Of a stretch of DNA of 64,000 nucleotides, positions 1 through 10,380 are shown piece after piece (position 1 is the stretch's first letter; each line of letters starts with the position of its first letter). The notes under the pieces are model-generated. The model saw nothing but the letters and a program-made list of their open reading frames with translations. It made no database searches and was not told where the DNA came from. Source of the stretch: Paralithodes platypus (Eukaryota > Arthropoda > Malacostraca > Decapoda > Lithodidae); contig CM064517.1 of NCBI GenBank assembly GCA_032716605.1, forward strand, positions 24,502,015 through 24,566,014. The letters are read 5' to 3'. A program made the translations under genes and the position numbers.

Positions 1-119
1 ACAGGTTGAGGCGATCGAAGTTCCTGCGGCTCCGGCTTGTGGGGAATGGAATAAGGCCTATGCCAGACCGAAGGTGACACATGGCTGACCCTTGGATGGT
101 AATACTGCCACTAAGCAAT

Positions 120-870
120 TCACGAGGCGGAGTCACTGAATCTCGTCTGGAGGCTGCTAATACTGACTGCTGCAGAGGTCCCTGTACTGACTCTCTGAAC
201 CTCTGCCGGCGATCGGCTCCGTGAAGTGTGGCGAGATTCGGGCCTGGTAGTGAAAGTAGACTTGGAGAGCCCACTGGATTTTTCTTTCGACTTTTTCGCC
301 GCCTGAGAAACAGCCGGCGACGCATGATGTCGAAAAATCGGTGACCTAGACCGTGAGCGAGGGTTGGAACTCGTCCTTGCCGGCGTCTTGTCAGAGGATC
401 TCGATCTTTTCGTCGAGCGGCGGGGGGGGACTTTTCTCTTGCTCTGATGAGTCATCTGTTGTGACAACGAGCTTAGAGACAACCTTTTTCTTGTGCTTTG
501 CTTTTTCATGCTCTGCACCAGAACATGGCTTAAACGTAGCTGAGCCTTTAGAAATGCCGGGCGCCGATTTAGGAGTGCATATCAAGGCATCCCACAATAC
601 CTGATCATCCAGGTGTAGTACCATATGGGCCACATCACGGCAATAATCATGAAAGGATTGTCTAGTAGCACTGAGAATCGTTTTACACTTGTCGTCTAAA
701 TGAGATAGAAAACCATTACGAAATTTAATGCACTGATTACACTTTGCACTGACCCACTGTTCATGTGACCGGTCCAAACTCGTCACACACTTAACGCACT
801 CTAAATGTCCCGGCACAGGAAGGTACGAGCAATTAGGGGTAGAGCGAAAAAGAACCTTGGGTGTATCCAT
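120..870 (-). pseudogene. DIRS ORF1 (Gag-like) N-terminal part, frameshifted
   Basis: The first frame (391-870) starts MDTPKVLFRSTPNC and holds the cysteine cluster shared by DIRS ORF1 copies here: CVKC near residue 25, then CNQC after 17 residues. A conserved 'HLDDQVLWDAL' block follows. The reading then shifts to a second frame (120-518) that is strongly Arg/Ser-rich (SRSRSP repeats), as in the copy at 44635-47130. The frame change near 400-500 makes this copy defective unless an assembly error is involved. ORF1 of DIRS elements is regarded as a Gag-like nucleoprotein. A run of 14 C (878-891) lies just upstream of the start. Confidence 0.65.
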
Positions 871-877
871 GGTAAAG

Positions 878-902
878 CCCCCCCCCCCCCCACCCCTCCC
901 CC
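878..902. repeat. Poly-C tract upstream of DIRS-4 ORF1
   Basis: A run of 14 C followed by an imperfect C-rich stretch lies directly 5' of the ORF1 start (poly-G on the coding strand). DIRS-3 has a C12 run at the same place (36232-36243). Confidence 0.8.
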
Positions 903-955
903 CGCGGCCGGTGTTTCTGCAACATCCTGAGAGTCTCGCAGGTTCTTGAACCTAC

Positions 956-993
956 CTGAGGAAGAAAAATTTCAAGAATCAATGCTCATAAGG
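956..993 (-). promoter_or_regulatory. Putative 3' splice site upstream of DIRS-4 ORF1
   Basis: On the minus strand the word CCTTATGAGCATTGATTC is followed by a pyrimidine-rich stretch and CTCAG. The same arrangement occurs 40-100 bases upstream of ORF1 in four other DIRS copies. Read as branch point, polypyrimidine tract and AG of a leader intron. Confidence 0.5.
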
Positions 994-1533
994 ACTAACC
1001 TGAGACTACAAGCACATCACACCTAGAACATTAGAAGAAAAAAGATGACCCACCAAGTATTTCTTAGTTCTCCCAAATGTTCCCAAGAAATGAGCATACA
1101 TCTCCTAACTGTGACTTCTAACCGCAGTGCTACGCACCGACATTAGCCTAACATTCCACCTTAAAAATTAAGATCTAGGTTCTCAGTAGCCCCCGCCGGG
1201 CTTCGAGTAAATCAGAGACAAGACTAATCTAGGAACCATAGGCTAGGCGAGTCTTTTGGCACTGCCAAAATCGCGGCGAAGAGACCTTCCACTCTTCCGC
1301 CGGTTATTCATTCTCTGCCCAAGACGTCGAACGAGTTTATTGGATTGCAGTGTAGCCTACCGGGTCACCCGTAGCAAGTCTGGTGACACGATATGCTCCC
1401 GGCGCACGTATTGCTGCGCAATACGCACTTCCGACTCGAGAACACCAATAAACTTGAATTCTAGCCTACCATACGCAAATAGCTGAATTCAACATAGTAC
1501 TAGACTCCCCGCTGGCCCCTTGATAGTGATCTA

Positions 1534-2453
1534 CAGTAAAAGTCCGTTACTCCGACGACCGATGATTCGAATCTCCCAATAGTCCGAATTTTTCAATTTG
1601 AGGCCAAATCCGAATTCACCCGATGGTCCGAATTTCAAGAAGTCCCAAAGTCCCCTTTTTGAGGCATTAGTCCACTCAAATGACACATAATGGAGCACAC
1701 ACATATCATATGTTCATGAATTCACTTTAAAAGTTTACCATTGTCATTGTAGCCTATTACTTACTTCAAAACATTCAGATTAATGGTCAAAGGAAGCTAC
1801 TGATATAAACGTAAACACCTTCTTCTTCTTCTTCTTCCACATCGTCTGCTAGAGAGTTTGTTTTGCTCTTGAACGCATCCTTGGGACGCTCCGATGCGCT
1901 ACTGGCTTGCACCGCATTTTCTGCAAGCGCATTCATTCTTGAGCTTGAAAACGCACCTTTGGACGTTCCGACACGCTACTATTTATAGTTCAGTGATCGG
2001 AGCGTCCCAAGGGTGCTTTCAAGACAACAAGACAAGGGTGCTTTCAATACAATATAATATAACAGAGCACGTCACAAAATAAAAATTACAAGAACCTCTC
2101 AGGGAAGTGCCGTTGTTAAGGCATTACTTCCCGAACCACATCTGATCTTCAAGAGCAAGACAAACTCGCTAGTAGACGGAAGAAGAAGAAGACGTTTATA
2201 TCAGCAGATTCCTTTGACCATTAATCTGAATGTTTTGAAGTAGGTAATAGGCTACAATGACAATGGTAAACTTTTGAAGTGATTTCATGAACATATGATA
2301 TGTGTGTGTGCACCATTATGTCATTTGGGTGGCCTAATGTCTCAATGTTTTCGTCATACACAGGTTCATAGGGGTAAAGTCCGATAATCCGAAAAATCCA
2401 CTAATCCGAACGAGGGCCGGTCCGCTGCCCTTCGGATTAACGGAAGTTTACTG
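1534..2453 (+). mobile_element. Tigger/pogo-like foldback MITE, copy a (920 bp)
   Basis: Flanked by TA at 1532-1533 and 2454-2455. The ends are CAGTAAAAGTCCGTTACTCCG and, on the other strand, CAGTAAACTTCCGTTAATCCG, a TIR type and TA target typical of pogo/Tigger members of Tc1/mariner. Inside, roughly 1690-1840 and 2195-2320 are long inverted repeats of each other, so the element can fold into a large hairpin. No transposase is encoded; short open frames in it repeat in every copy and look non-coding. Three other copies lie at 8888, 37331 and 58992. Confidence 0.85.
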
Positions 2454-2820
2454 TATAAAGGGTGCAATTGGGGAGCCTAGTAGCACATTGCTCAGGGCCA
2501 ACCTGAAGTACTCAAAACCATGGAGAACAAAATTCCTAGCCTCAAAAACTATGCAACATGCCCACATTATGTCACAATTATAATAAATCAATACTCAATA
2601 TTAAACTTATATATCCTGGCCATAAAATACCCTACAAGGAGGCAAAACACACCCTATCCGGGGCAAGTAGATGACATGATGAGGTACACTTACCGCCCTA
2701 GACAGGACTAGGCTCTCCTTCCCCATCCGACGAACAGAAACGTAGGCGTAAAAGAGTGACTACGTGCGAAACTCTACTGCGTAAAGCAACTCCAAAAGCA
2801 TGAGGTCCTCAATGCAGAGA

Positions 2821-3065
2821 TAATAATAATAATAATAATCGTCTGGTTACTTATATTGCGCCCGTATCTCCTCCTTCAAGGATTCTCAAGCGCTTGACAC
2901 TTCATTAATCAACCAGAGACCATTACCCATTCCCCTTGCTCATGGGGAGACGGTAATCGCCGGCTATATCTCAGAAAAACGTTTCAATCTGATCGGGGAT
3001 TGAACGCGAGACCTGCAAGATGTGAAGCAGGCACGCTATCAACTGAGCCAGCCGGACGGCTAAAC
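2821..3065 (-). mobile_element. tRNA-Val-derived SINE
   Basis: Read on the minus strand, 3065 to about 2990 resembles a tRNA. An A-box-like TGGCTCAGTTGATAGC comes first, then an anticodon arm CCTGC-TTCACAT-..GCAGG with CAC in the loop, then a B-box GCGTTCAATCCCC. A 150-base body follows and ends in a (TAA/ATT)n tail at 2821-2840. This is the standard layout of a tRNA-headed SINE transcribed by RNA polymerase III and moved by a partner LINE. It sits in the DIRS-4 leader. Confidence 0.75.
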
Positions 3066-3466
3066 CGCTAAACCCACCAGTATTGGTAGCCGAATAGCGG
3101 GCCCCAAAAGCTAAAATAAAGCTTCATGCCTACACTAGCTGACGACATAACACGGTGAAACAAAACACACACATGGTGTCCTCGCCTTATACAGCGGAGG
3201 AGCACCCAAGAACAACTCCTAGGGTGACCTACAGGACTAATGTAAAACGACCTAACTAGTCTAAAACTATCCTAGCTCATCACAGACTAGTACAAATGAG
3301 TAAAGACTCACAGTCCTGATGTAAGGATGACGAATGAAGAGAGGTCGCGGGACACGTCCGACCTGCGAGGTGCCCAGGAGAGGAAAGACGAAGGGATGCG
3401 CAGCTAGCGGGGAAGCGACGCTAAGAAACATCTGAACTGCGGGAAGCGTAGTACGGATACAGATCT

Positions 3467-3675
3467 GATTTATTATTATTATTTGATTTTTTGCTAGTTT
3501 TTTCGTAGTGGCATCCGCATCATAAGGACGAGTCCGTAAGTATTTTGAGCATACGCTTACAATGATATGGATTCTCTTTCTCCTGGGCGGGTGTATTGAA
3601 CGGCGTGCCAGGGGTTCAAAGAGTGCCATAACTTAATTAGGCATGTCGTCAATGATGGAGGGGCCATTAATAAAT
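3467..3675 (-). repeat. 5' inverted terminal repeat of DIRS-4
   Basis: Shares 'TTTTTTCGTAG', the cataagg/acg.gtccgtaag words and the terminal 'cgtcaatgatggaggggcca.taataaat' with the 5' ends of DIRS-1 (50849-51165) and with the ITR of DIRS-6. The tip ends at about 3675. Confidence 0.65.
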
Positions 3676-4154
3676 ATTTATCCCGGGAACTTGAAACATG
3701 CCGCAATGTTGCATCTCTCTCTCTCTTCTACCGCTATTACAATAATCATTGTATTTACGAGCTCAGTGTATACTTCCTCCCTTACGTAGAATAGGTGTCA
3801 CCAACCTTTCAATACATTCCCACCCCTATTCTGTCCAACAAGAGTGAACTCATTTTCCCAGTCTTTCTTCCACTCAATAAGTAAACTCTGAAACTTTTTC
3901 GCTCAATCTATCCTTCCCTCATCCTACGATTATTTTTAAACTGCTTCGAACTCTGTGTGTCCATTCAGTTTGAGTGTAATATACTTTGAATTTGGTTCTC
4001 TGTCACTCTCTGTCAATACCAACCATGGTTGTTAGGGACCACCATTAGAGAATATTGTTATTGTTAGGTGGTGATGTGTTGTCAATTGGTGCCTTGTGAT
4101 GACACAGTTTGGTTGTATGACACTGGTTTTATGCATCTTTCTCTCTCTTCCCAG
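3676..4154. other. Non-repetitive spacer, no gene seen
   Basis: About 480 bases of AT-rich sequence with a CT-rich run (3710-3730) and no long open frame. The last 25 bases are pyrimidine-rich and end in CCCAG, read here as the 3' splice site of the candidate exon that follows. Confidence 0.5.
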
Positions 4155-4406
4155 ATCTGTATCATATGCCTGGTCCGTCAGCGAATAGGCGACACCTCGA
4201 CCCAACGTGAAGTATCGATGGCTGGTGTTGGATGGTGCTGTGCATTAGGCTTGGTGGCGTGGTTACTGTTGTGTGCCGCCACCTCTGCCACCGCCCTGTG
4301 TCGTCCCTTGTGCCTCACCCCTTGGCTCGTGGCAGCAGCGGTTGTTTACATCCTGTTGGTGGTGGCCAGTGCGGTGGTTGGTAGTGGCAGGAGGTTTGCT
4401 GCTAAG
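4155..4406 (+). CDS. Candidate host exon, two-transmembrane protein
   Basis: The block is preceded by a strong acceptor (ctctctcttcccag) and followed by GTATAA. It is exactly 252 bases (84 codons, phase 0 to phase 0) and GC-rich against AT-rich flanks. It encodes a short hydrophilic start with a CIIC motif, then two hydrophobic stretches suggestive of membrane helices (around GLVAWLLLCAATSATALC and WLVAAAVVYILLVVASAVV), then a basic end (GSGRRFAAK). I do not recognise the family. A following short exon may lie at 4511-4574. It is the only stretch in the window that does not look transposon-derived and has exon-like boundaries, but a chance open frame cannot be excluded. Confidence 0.35.
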
Positions 4407-4510
4407 GTATAATATCTTTTATATTGTACCTTCTTTATTGTATCATCTGTATTATATCTTGTGTCTTCTGTATTGTATCTTCTGACTTTTTGTTTTATCA
4501 TCATCATCAA

Positions 4511-4574
4511 GCTTCCAGAGGAAGGATGGCCATGGCAGAAACTGACTTCAGGCTCCCAGAAATACCTCCACTGA
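4511..4574 (+). CDS. Possible terminal exon of the candidate host gene
   Basis: After a 104-base GT..AG interval (4407-4510) with several 'tgtatcttctgta' near-repeats, phase 0 reading gives about 20 codons (LPEEGWPWQ...) and then TGA. The acceptor is weak (catcatcaag after a T-rich stretch). Support is only the frame match with 4155-4406. Confidence 0.2.
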
Positions 4575-5109
4575 CCCACTCCACAGTGCCATATCTACTG
4601 CTATTTTTACTAAGTGGCTTATGACCCTTAGTACTGAAGGAGCAGACCCAGAGCAGTCCCTCAACCAAATGGCAGTTCCACCACTGTTTTGCTATTTTAT
4701 TTAGCTCATTAGGGCCCTGGCTGGCAGCATACCAAGCACAGGAATATTCTGATTATAGGAACCAGTGGTCCACTGCTACAGAAGCTGATTGCACCACCAA
4801 AGTGGCGGGCGGTGGGGTCGCCGCATCCCTACGCCAAAATAGGAAATTGGGAAGGAGTTAAATTAGTGTAGGGTGTGCAATGTTTGTGATTTTATGTAAG
4901 AAAACAAGAGTGTGTGTATCTTAAGATCAAGCTAGAATTAATCTTTATGTAAACTGAGGCACAAAAAACCCCAGCAAAAGAGACTAGGTGGTGAAACAGG
5001 ATGTCTAGCAATCCTTATACTGTACTCCACCTAAGGCTCACCCCTGGAGTACTTCCCTGAATGACTGGTGCCTACAGCCTCCTCCCTAGGTACCCTTTTT
5101 AGCTTATGT
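4575..5109. other. No gene recognised
   Basis: Low-coding AT-rich sequence between the candidate host exons and the RTE fragment. It could be 3' UTR or intergenic DNA. No structure was seen. Confidence 0.4.
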
Positions 5110-5576
5110 TAAAAATTGCTGAAAACAGTGAAGAGCATGTATAAGGGTGCAAAGGCGGCAGTGCATGTGGAGAATGAACAGAGTGAGTTCTTTGATTTGT
5201 ATGTTAGGTTAAAGCAAGGGTGTGTGATGTCCCCATGGTTGTTCAATATGTATATGAATGGAGTTATGAAAGAAATACAAGGTAGAGCAGTGAATGTTGG
5301 TGTACTGCTGATATGGGAAGGAAATAAGTGGAAGTTGCCTGTACTGCTGTTTGTTAATGTTACAGTTCTGATGAGTGACAATGAGTGGGAGTTGCAGGGT
5401 CTGGTAAATATGTTTGGAACAAATGTATGAAAAACGGAACCTGAAGGCAAATGCGGGGAAGAGTAAAGTTATGGTCTTTGAAAGGGGTGCAGCCACTGAG
5501 TGTGAGGTGAGGTTGAGTTGTCAGGCTATGGAGAATGTCAGCTCATTTAAGTATTTGGAGTGTGTTGAGTAAATAT
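5110..5576 (+). pseudogene. RTE-type LINE fragment, reverse transcriptase palm/thumb
   Basis: The translation LLKTVKSMYKGAKAAV, LKQGCVMSPWLFN.YM.GVMKEI and LMSDNEWELQGLV matches, nearly word for word, the RTE copy on the minus strand at 47366-49304. The catalytic FADD box reads FVNV here and the frame breaks near 5430, so it is dead. It ends abruptly at about 5576 within a 'SFKYLG.VLSK'-like stretch, where the tip of a DIRS-B element begins, so the DIRS integrated into this RTE. Confidence 0.75.
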
Positions 5577-6090
5577 TACGGGTTTGACAACCCGAAGGGA
5601 AGGAAGGAAAACCAAATATTTAGTAGTGGTTCCGTAGTCAATGACGTTAGAGCCTTATTATATCTAAGGGTTCCCCGGGTCCCTAGAGGGCGTCCGAAGA
5701 ATGCTTAATGCAACCCGAATACATGAATAAAGAACATCCTTGTGGTATACCCCTTTCTTAGTTCCTTGGGAACGTCATCAATTAAGATACCACCTAAAAA
5801 ATAAAAATAAAAATAAAATGTAAGGTACTGTACTAGGAATTCATAACGCGCGCCGTTGTACAGGCTTCCCCTGCGCATGCCCACCAGCTTGCTCACGAGG
5901 TGGCTAATTTCTCAGACTGAATAGCAAGTTGTGCGTGTGCATGTGAAGTGGGAGGAGGAAGGGCCGTTTACGTCATTGACTACGGAACCACTACTAAATA
6001 TTTGGTTTTCCTTCCTTCCCTTCGGGTTGTCAAACCCGTTATTTAGTAGAGGTTCTCTCCATCAATGACGTGAGAGCCTAAGAATACCAC
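5577..6090 (-). mobile_element. DIRS-B: 3' terminus with ITR and ICR
   Basis: Starts with the tip ACGGGTTTGACAACCCGAAGGG, then an ITR segment, then an ICR at 5971-6076. The ICR is a roughly 100-base palindrome formed by the complement of the tip (...cttcgggttgtcaaacccgt) fused to 'tatttagtagaggttctctcc'. The layout copies that of DIRS-1/2/3, with different sequence, so this is a second DIRS family. The body upstream of the ICR is missing, so the copy is a remnant. A sister tip lies at 52669. Confidence 0.65.
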
Positions 6091-6189
6091 GACCGGTGGC
6101 CGGGACATCATATGCTCAACGTCAAGACTAAGAAATCACTACTAACTCAACCAGCGCTGAATTCATACTAAAAAATATAAAGTATTAAG

Positions 6190-6787
6190 GCAGGGGGTAA
6201 GTGAATAGAATATGCCCCACGTGCCTTCTGCGTGTTGTAAAAGGCGACTAAAGAGGTTGGGTCTGTGGGCTTGCGGCCCCCTACCCGTGAAAAATACTTA
6301 CTGCAACAATTAACGAACGAACAGCTTCGGATCTGGACGGACCTAACTAATGTTGACGAACTCCGACCTACCATTCTAAGGATTGCGACTTAGAATGTAA
6401 GAGGCATGAATGATGACACAAAAGAGGGAGAGGTTCTGGAAGTGTTAGTGATTGCCAGTCTTGATGTATCCAGAATGACTGAGACCAAATGGAGGGGTGC
6501 ATGTGTGAGAGAGTGGGAGTGTGGAATGGGTGTGTGTACTGGAGTGAGTGAGGGAGCGAAAGAAGGTGCATGTTTGTTTGTAAGTAACAATTGGAAGGAG
6601 CGTGTAAGAGACTACAGTATGTGTCTGTGGGTGCAAGGATTGTGTGGGTAAGAATGAAAGTAGGAATACAAACGTGGGTGGTTGTGTGTGTGTATGCTCC
6701 GACAGAGGATAAGAAAGTAAGAGAGAAAGAGAAGTTCTGGGTGAATGTTGAGGCGTGCCTGGATAAGTTTGGCAAGAGTGAAAGAAT
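6190..6787 (+). pseudogene. RTE LINE 5' region and AP-endonuclease start
   Basis: The leader contains 'gtgttgtaaaaggcgactaa', a word I associate with RTE 5' ends. From about 6404 it encodes NDDTKEGEVLEVL, MTETKWRGACVREWECG, KVGIQTWVVVCVYAPTEDKK and FWVNVEACLDKFGKSERM, i.e. the AP-like endonuclease of an RTE element (ETKW and YAP motifs). Frameshifts near 6590-6650 break it. The element resumes at 10381, so everything in between is a later insertion plus local duplications. Confidence 0.75.
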
Positions 6788-7042
6788 GGGGGGGGGGGGG
6801 GGGGAGGGGGGGGGTACTGGAGAGAAGTTCTGGGTGAATGTTGAGGCGTGCCTGGATAAGTTTGGCAAGAGTGAAAGAATGGGGGGGGGGGGGGGGGGGG
6901 TACTGGAAGACCAGCCTTCAAACCCGCCGGACAGGTGGGACGTGGGCAAGCAACGGGCACAAGCACAAAAAACAGGAGAGGAAGAGAAGTTCTGGGTGAA
7001 TGTTGAGGCGTGCCTGGATAAGTTTGGCAAGAGTGAAAGAAT

Positions 7043-7095
<53 letters not shown>
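6723..7095. repeat. Triplicated 64-base RTE segment separated by poly-G runs
   Basis: The segment 'gaagttctgggtgaatgttgaggc...gtgaaagaatg' occurs three times (from about 6731, 6823 and 6985). Each copy is followed by a G run: about 17+9 G broken by one A (6788-6814), 20 G (6881-6900) and 53 G (7043-7095). Copies two and three are also followed by the same 'tactggaagaccagccttcaaacccgccgg' stretch. The pattern suggests replication slippage or an assembly artefact at a homopolymer. Confidence 0.85.
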
Positions 7096-7096
<1 letters not shown>

Positions 7097-7419
7097 ACTG
7101 GAAGACCAGCCTTCAAACCCGCCGGACAGGTGGGACGTGGGCAAGCAACGGGCACAAGCACAAAAAACAGGAAAATTAAAGCAACAATGAAAACAAATTT
7201 TTCTTTGCTGATTTTTCAGGACTGAATGGACAGTCCAGGAAGATTATGTGTCCTCTATGGTACATGAGAGACAAATTCATAACCTTCCGATGATCTGGCA
7301 TGATCTTAAGTTCCTTAGCCAATGGCAAGGAATCAGGAATCCTAATTATTCCTATCTCTTGGATACGTACCCCAGAGATTGAAATATGCATCTACTTACC
7401 TCAACTCGGGGACTGGGCA

Positions 7420-7592
7420 AAGTCACGAGTTGGAGTTTTCTTCCTCTCAGATTTTGGGGAAAAATCTTCCACGAATGGCATAGCTAGCACTAAACTGGGA
7501 GCTCCCAACCGTTCTTTCTTGATACGAGGCATGTCTATGGCTCAGGATAAGACAAAACACTGCCCGATGTGGCATTGCGGCAGCGGGTCTAG
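7420..7592 (+). pseudogene. DIRS tyrosine recombinase C-terminus, decayed
   Basis: The block reads FFLSDFGEKSS.NGIASTKLGAPNRSFL then MSMAQDK. After one shift it ends VALRQRV and stop at 7592, aligning with the ends of the DIRS-1 and DIRS-3 recombinases (IASTQLWASNHTFLSRYLSVALDK...ALRQRV). The residue at the catalytic tyrosine position is lost. Confidence 0.6.
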
Positions 7593-8201
7593 TTGGTCCA
7601 TGTGCTTATACACAGTAAAGTTGAATCTTACAAGGAAGAAGGGGGGGGGGCGGGGTTCCGGTAAGCTCAAAGGACCCCTAGAGCCCCTCCGCCGGATATT
7701 GTGATAAGATTACGAGCCGTGATACTCAATAAGTCGAGCTGGTTCTACAGCTCAAAAGTTTTGACTTTTAATTTTTAAGATATCTATCATAGTTACAACT
7801 ATATAGTATAAATAAAATTTACAAATTGTACAAAAGTACAAATATTGTTAAGGCCAGAATATAATCCAAAGAATTATAGTTCAGTAAGCCGTTGGTATGG
7901 GAATACAGATATGTCCCCAGATAACAATAGGACGGATCTCAAAGTGTAGACCCGGCCAACTATAAGCAGATCTTCTTCGAAGTAACGCACTGCTTTCCTT
8001 TTCTATTTTTATAATTATTGTATGCAAGCAATAAAATCTTTAAGGGGAGATTTCCACTTGAGGGATTTTTTTCTTGACCCCTTTCTCCATCATGGTTAGC
8101 TCCATTGATTTTGATATTTTAAGACGTTCGCCCCATTAGTTTGGCGATTTTAAGAACTTTGGCCCCATTTCTGTCAATTTTAAGACTTTTCGTTCCATTA
8201 A

Positions 8202-8671
8202 CCCTTCCTACCCGGGTGTCCTTGTGGAAGGACACCGCTGCAGAAGGGCAGGTACCCGGGCATCCTTCTGACAGACAGTAAGCTTGCAAGCCTTGCAAGC
8301 TTGATCCGAACGCCGTGCGTCGGACGAATGTAAACAAAGTCGGTCGCCTCGTCACCGCACCTCCGAAAACAAGGAGAAGACTCGTTTGTTATTGTACGTC
8401 TGTATGTCGTAGTTTCATTAGTGAAAAGATCGTCGTATTGTTAACATCGCCTGAAAATGCTCTCCACTAAAATCGTCATCACAACTGAACCAGTTGACTT
8501 AGAGAGCTCTACTCAACGCCAGTTTACAGATTGGAAACCGCACTACGATGCGTGGGAAATTTCTAGCAGTTAAAATAACAAAGATACGGTAGCCTAGGCC
8601 TAGACGTTTTTCGGCCATTTCGCCCGGGTACGGGCGACCGTCCTTCTAACAGGCAGCCCGGGTCCCGAGGG
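8202..8671. mobile_element. piggyBac-type MITE (470 bp)
   Basis: Bounded by TTAA at 8198-8201 and 8672-8675. The ends are CCCTTCCTACCCGGGTGTCC and, inverted, CCCTCGGGACCCGGG, close to those of the full piggyBac at 13819-17520. It shares an internal block 'agttgacttagagagctcta.tcaacgcc' about 150 bases from the right end and the 'gtttttcggcca' word. No transposase. Likely mobilised in trans. Confidence 0.8.
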
Positions 8672-8887
8672 TTAAGGTGCCGATCTTTTCCTGGCGAGCG
8701 ATAGCGAGCCTGCAATTTAAGAGGAACCGGCCTTCGGCCGGGAAATGTTTCTACCGAAAAACGTACAAATTTATCTTGAAAGGGGGTCTAGGGGCTGTAA
8801 TATTAAGCTTGATGGAAGTCTAGCGAACTAACTAAAAACCTCCCCTTAAGAAATTGTTATACAGATTCTTTGTCTCTACCTAAAGTA

Positions 8888-9810
8888 CAGTAAACTTCTG
8901 TTAATCCGAAGGGCAGCGGACCGGCCCTCGTTCGGATTAGTGGATTTTTCGGATTATCGGACTTTACCCCTATGAACCTGTGTATTAATGGTCTGACGAA
9001 AACATTGAGGCATTAGGCCACCCAAATGACACACACACATATCATATGTTCATGAAATCACTTCAAAAGTTTACCATTGTCATTGTAGCCTATTACCTAC
9101 TTCAAAACACTCAGATTAATGGTCAAAGGAATCTGCTGATATAAACGTAAACACCATATGTCCGCATCGTCTACTAGCGAGTTTGTCTTGCTCTTGAAGA
9201 TCAGATCAGATGTGGTTCGGGAAGTAATGCCTTAACAACGGCACTTCCCTGAGAGGTTCTTGTAATTTTCCTTTTGTGATTTTCCTTTTGTGACATGCTG
9301 TTATATTATATTGTATTGAAAGCACCCTTGTCTTGTTGTCTTGAAAGCACCCTTGGGATGCTCCGATCACTGAACTATAAATAGTAGCGTATCGGAACGT
9401 CCAAAGGTGCGTTTTCAAGCTCAAGACTGAATGCGCTTGCAGAAAATGCGGTGCAAGCCAGTAGCGCATCGGAGCGTCCCAAGGATGCGTTCAAGAGTAA
9501 AACAAACTCTCTAGCAGATGATGTGGTGTTTACGTTTATATCAGTAGCTTCCTTTGACCATTAATCTGAATGTTTTGAAGTAGGTAATAGGCTACAATGA
9601 CAATGGTAAACTTTTAAAGTGAATTCATGAACATATGATATGTGTGTGCTCCATTATGTGTCATTTGAGTGGACTAATGCCTCAAAAAGGGGACTTTGGG
9701 ACTTCTTGAAATTCGGACCATCGGGTGAATTCGGATTTGGCCTCAAATTGAAAAATTCGGACTATTGGGAGATTCGAATCATCGGTCGTCGGATTAAAGG
9801 ATTTTTACTG
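8888..9810 (-). mobile_element. Tigger-like foldback MITE, copy b
   Basis: 923 bp, TA at 8886-8887 and 9811-9812, same termini and internal inverted repeats as copy a but in the opposite orientation. It lies in the 3' UTR of DIRS-6. Confidence 0.85.
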
Positions 9811-9870
9811 TAGTTTGTTAGTGGTTTTTTATATTGTCACGAATGTCCCCCTCCAGTCTTCAGATATCAG

Positions 9871-9975
9871 GCATATCGTCAATGATGGAGGGGCCACTAA
9901 TAAATTATAGGTTTGATTCCCGGCGGGAAGAAAGAAAACCTAATATTTAGTAGGGGCCCCGTAATCATTGACGAT
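9871..9975. repeat. ICR of DIRS-6
   Basis: About 100-base palindrome. Left arm 'cgtcaatgatggaggggccactaataaat' is the 5' tip; right arm holds the complement of the 3' tip ('aaaacctaatatttagtaggggcccc...'). Equivalent to the ICR of DIRS-1 in inverse orientation. Confidence 0.75.
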
Positions 9976-10380
9976 GTAGGGCCCTCCCATCCATCCCCTT
10001 CCCATTCGCTTGATGTCTTGAGGTTAATCTTAATATGTCAGTGAAGAAAGTATGGCGGCTTGGGGAGCAGCGTCAAGGAAGTCCTTACAAGGAATCCACG
10101 AGATGGAAAGCTGTAGTATAACAATTATTAAGTAAAGTTTTACTTTTTATTTTTTACAAAAGTTTTTTCGTAGCGGGTACCCAATCATAAGACGATTCCA
10201 TAAGAGAATAAGCGTTACCCTTATGACGGATACTCCGTTCTTCCCCGCGGTGGTAGATTCAAACTGGCTACTGCGGGCGCTTGAATGGAGGCTATTATAT
10301 TAATAGTCATATCGTCAATGATGGAGGGGCCACTAATAAATATTAGGTTTTCTTTCTTCCCTCCGGGAATCAAACCTATA
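9976..10380 (+). repeat. 3' inverted terminal repeat and tip of DIRS-6
   Basis: Contains 'ttttttcgtagcgggtaccca', the gattcaaact/cgcggtgg words of the DIRS-1 ITR, and ends with the tip '...attaggttttctttcttccc...aatcaaacctata' at 10380. Confidence 0.7.

Larger units (their letters stand above)
1..3675 (-). mobile_element. DIRS-4: 5' part of a DIRS retrotransposon
   Basis: Minus-strand element whose 5' terminus lies at about 3675 and whose body runs off the window start. Going leftward it has the terminal tip ('gtcgtcaatgatggaggggcc', 3645-3665), an inverted-terminal-repeat segment with the family word 'TTTTTTCGTAG' (3496-3509), a leader, a 3' splice-site-like block (956-993) and the start of ORF1 (870). 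The leader is interrupted by a 920 bp Tigger-like MITE (1534-2453) and a tRNA-derived SINE (2821-3065). The assignment rests on similarity of ORF1 and of the termini to the more complete copies at 40.5-51.2 and 54.5-62.8 kb. Confidence 0.75.
7390..10380 (+). mobile_element. DIRS-6: 3' part of a plus-strand DIRS element inside an RTE
   Basis: The order is a decayed recombinase C-terminus (to 7592), a G10 run (7641-7650), a 3' untranslated region matching DIRS-3 ('gatatct.tcatagtt.caacta'), an ICR (9871-9975), an ITR, and a terminal tip ending ...caatcaaacctata-type at 10380. RTE sequence resumes at 10381. A piggyBac MITE (8202-8671) and a Tigger MITE (8888-9810) interrupt it. The 5' part of the element is missing. 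Confidence 0.7.

Noticed and set aside
1894..2082. Short open frames repeated in every Tigger-like MITE (starting MRYWL or MCVLHY)
   Set aside because: They lie in the hairpin arms, cover TIR sequence, have no domain and vary by frameshift between copies; recurrence is explained by the repeat itself.
2821..3065. Functional tRNA gene
   Set aside because: The anticodon arm has extra bases and the sequence continues into a SINE body with an (ATT)n tail.
6368..7161. Minus-strand proline-rich open frames of 238 and 258 codons
   Set aside because: They are translations of the poly-G runs and the triplicated RTE segment.
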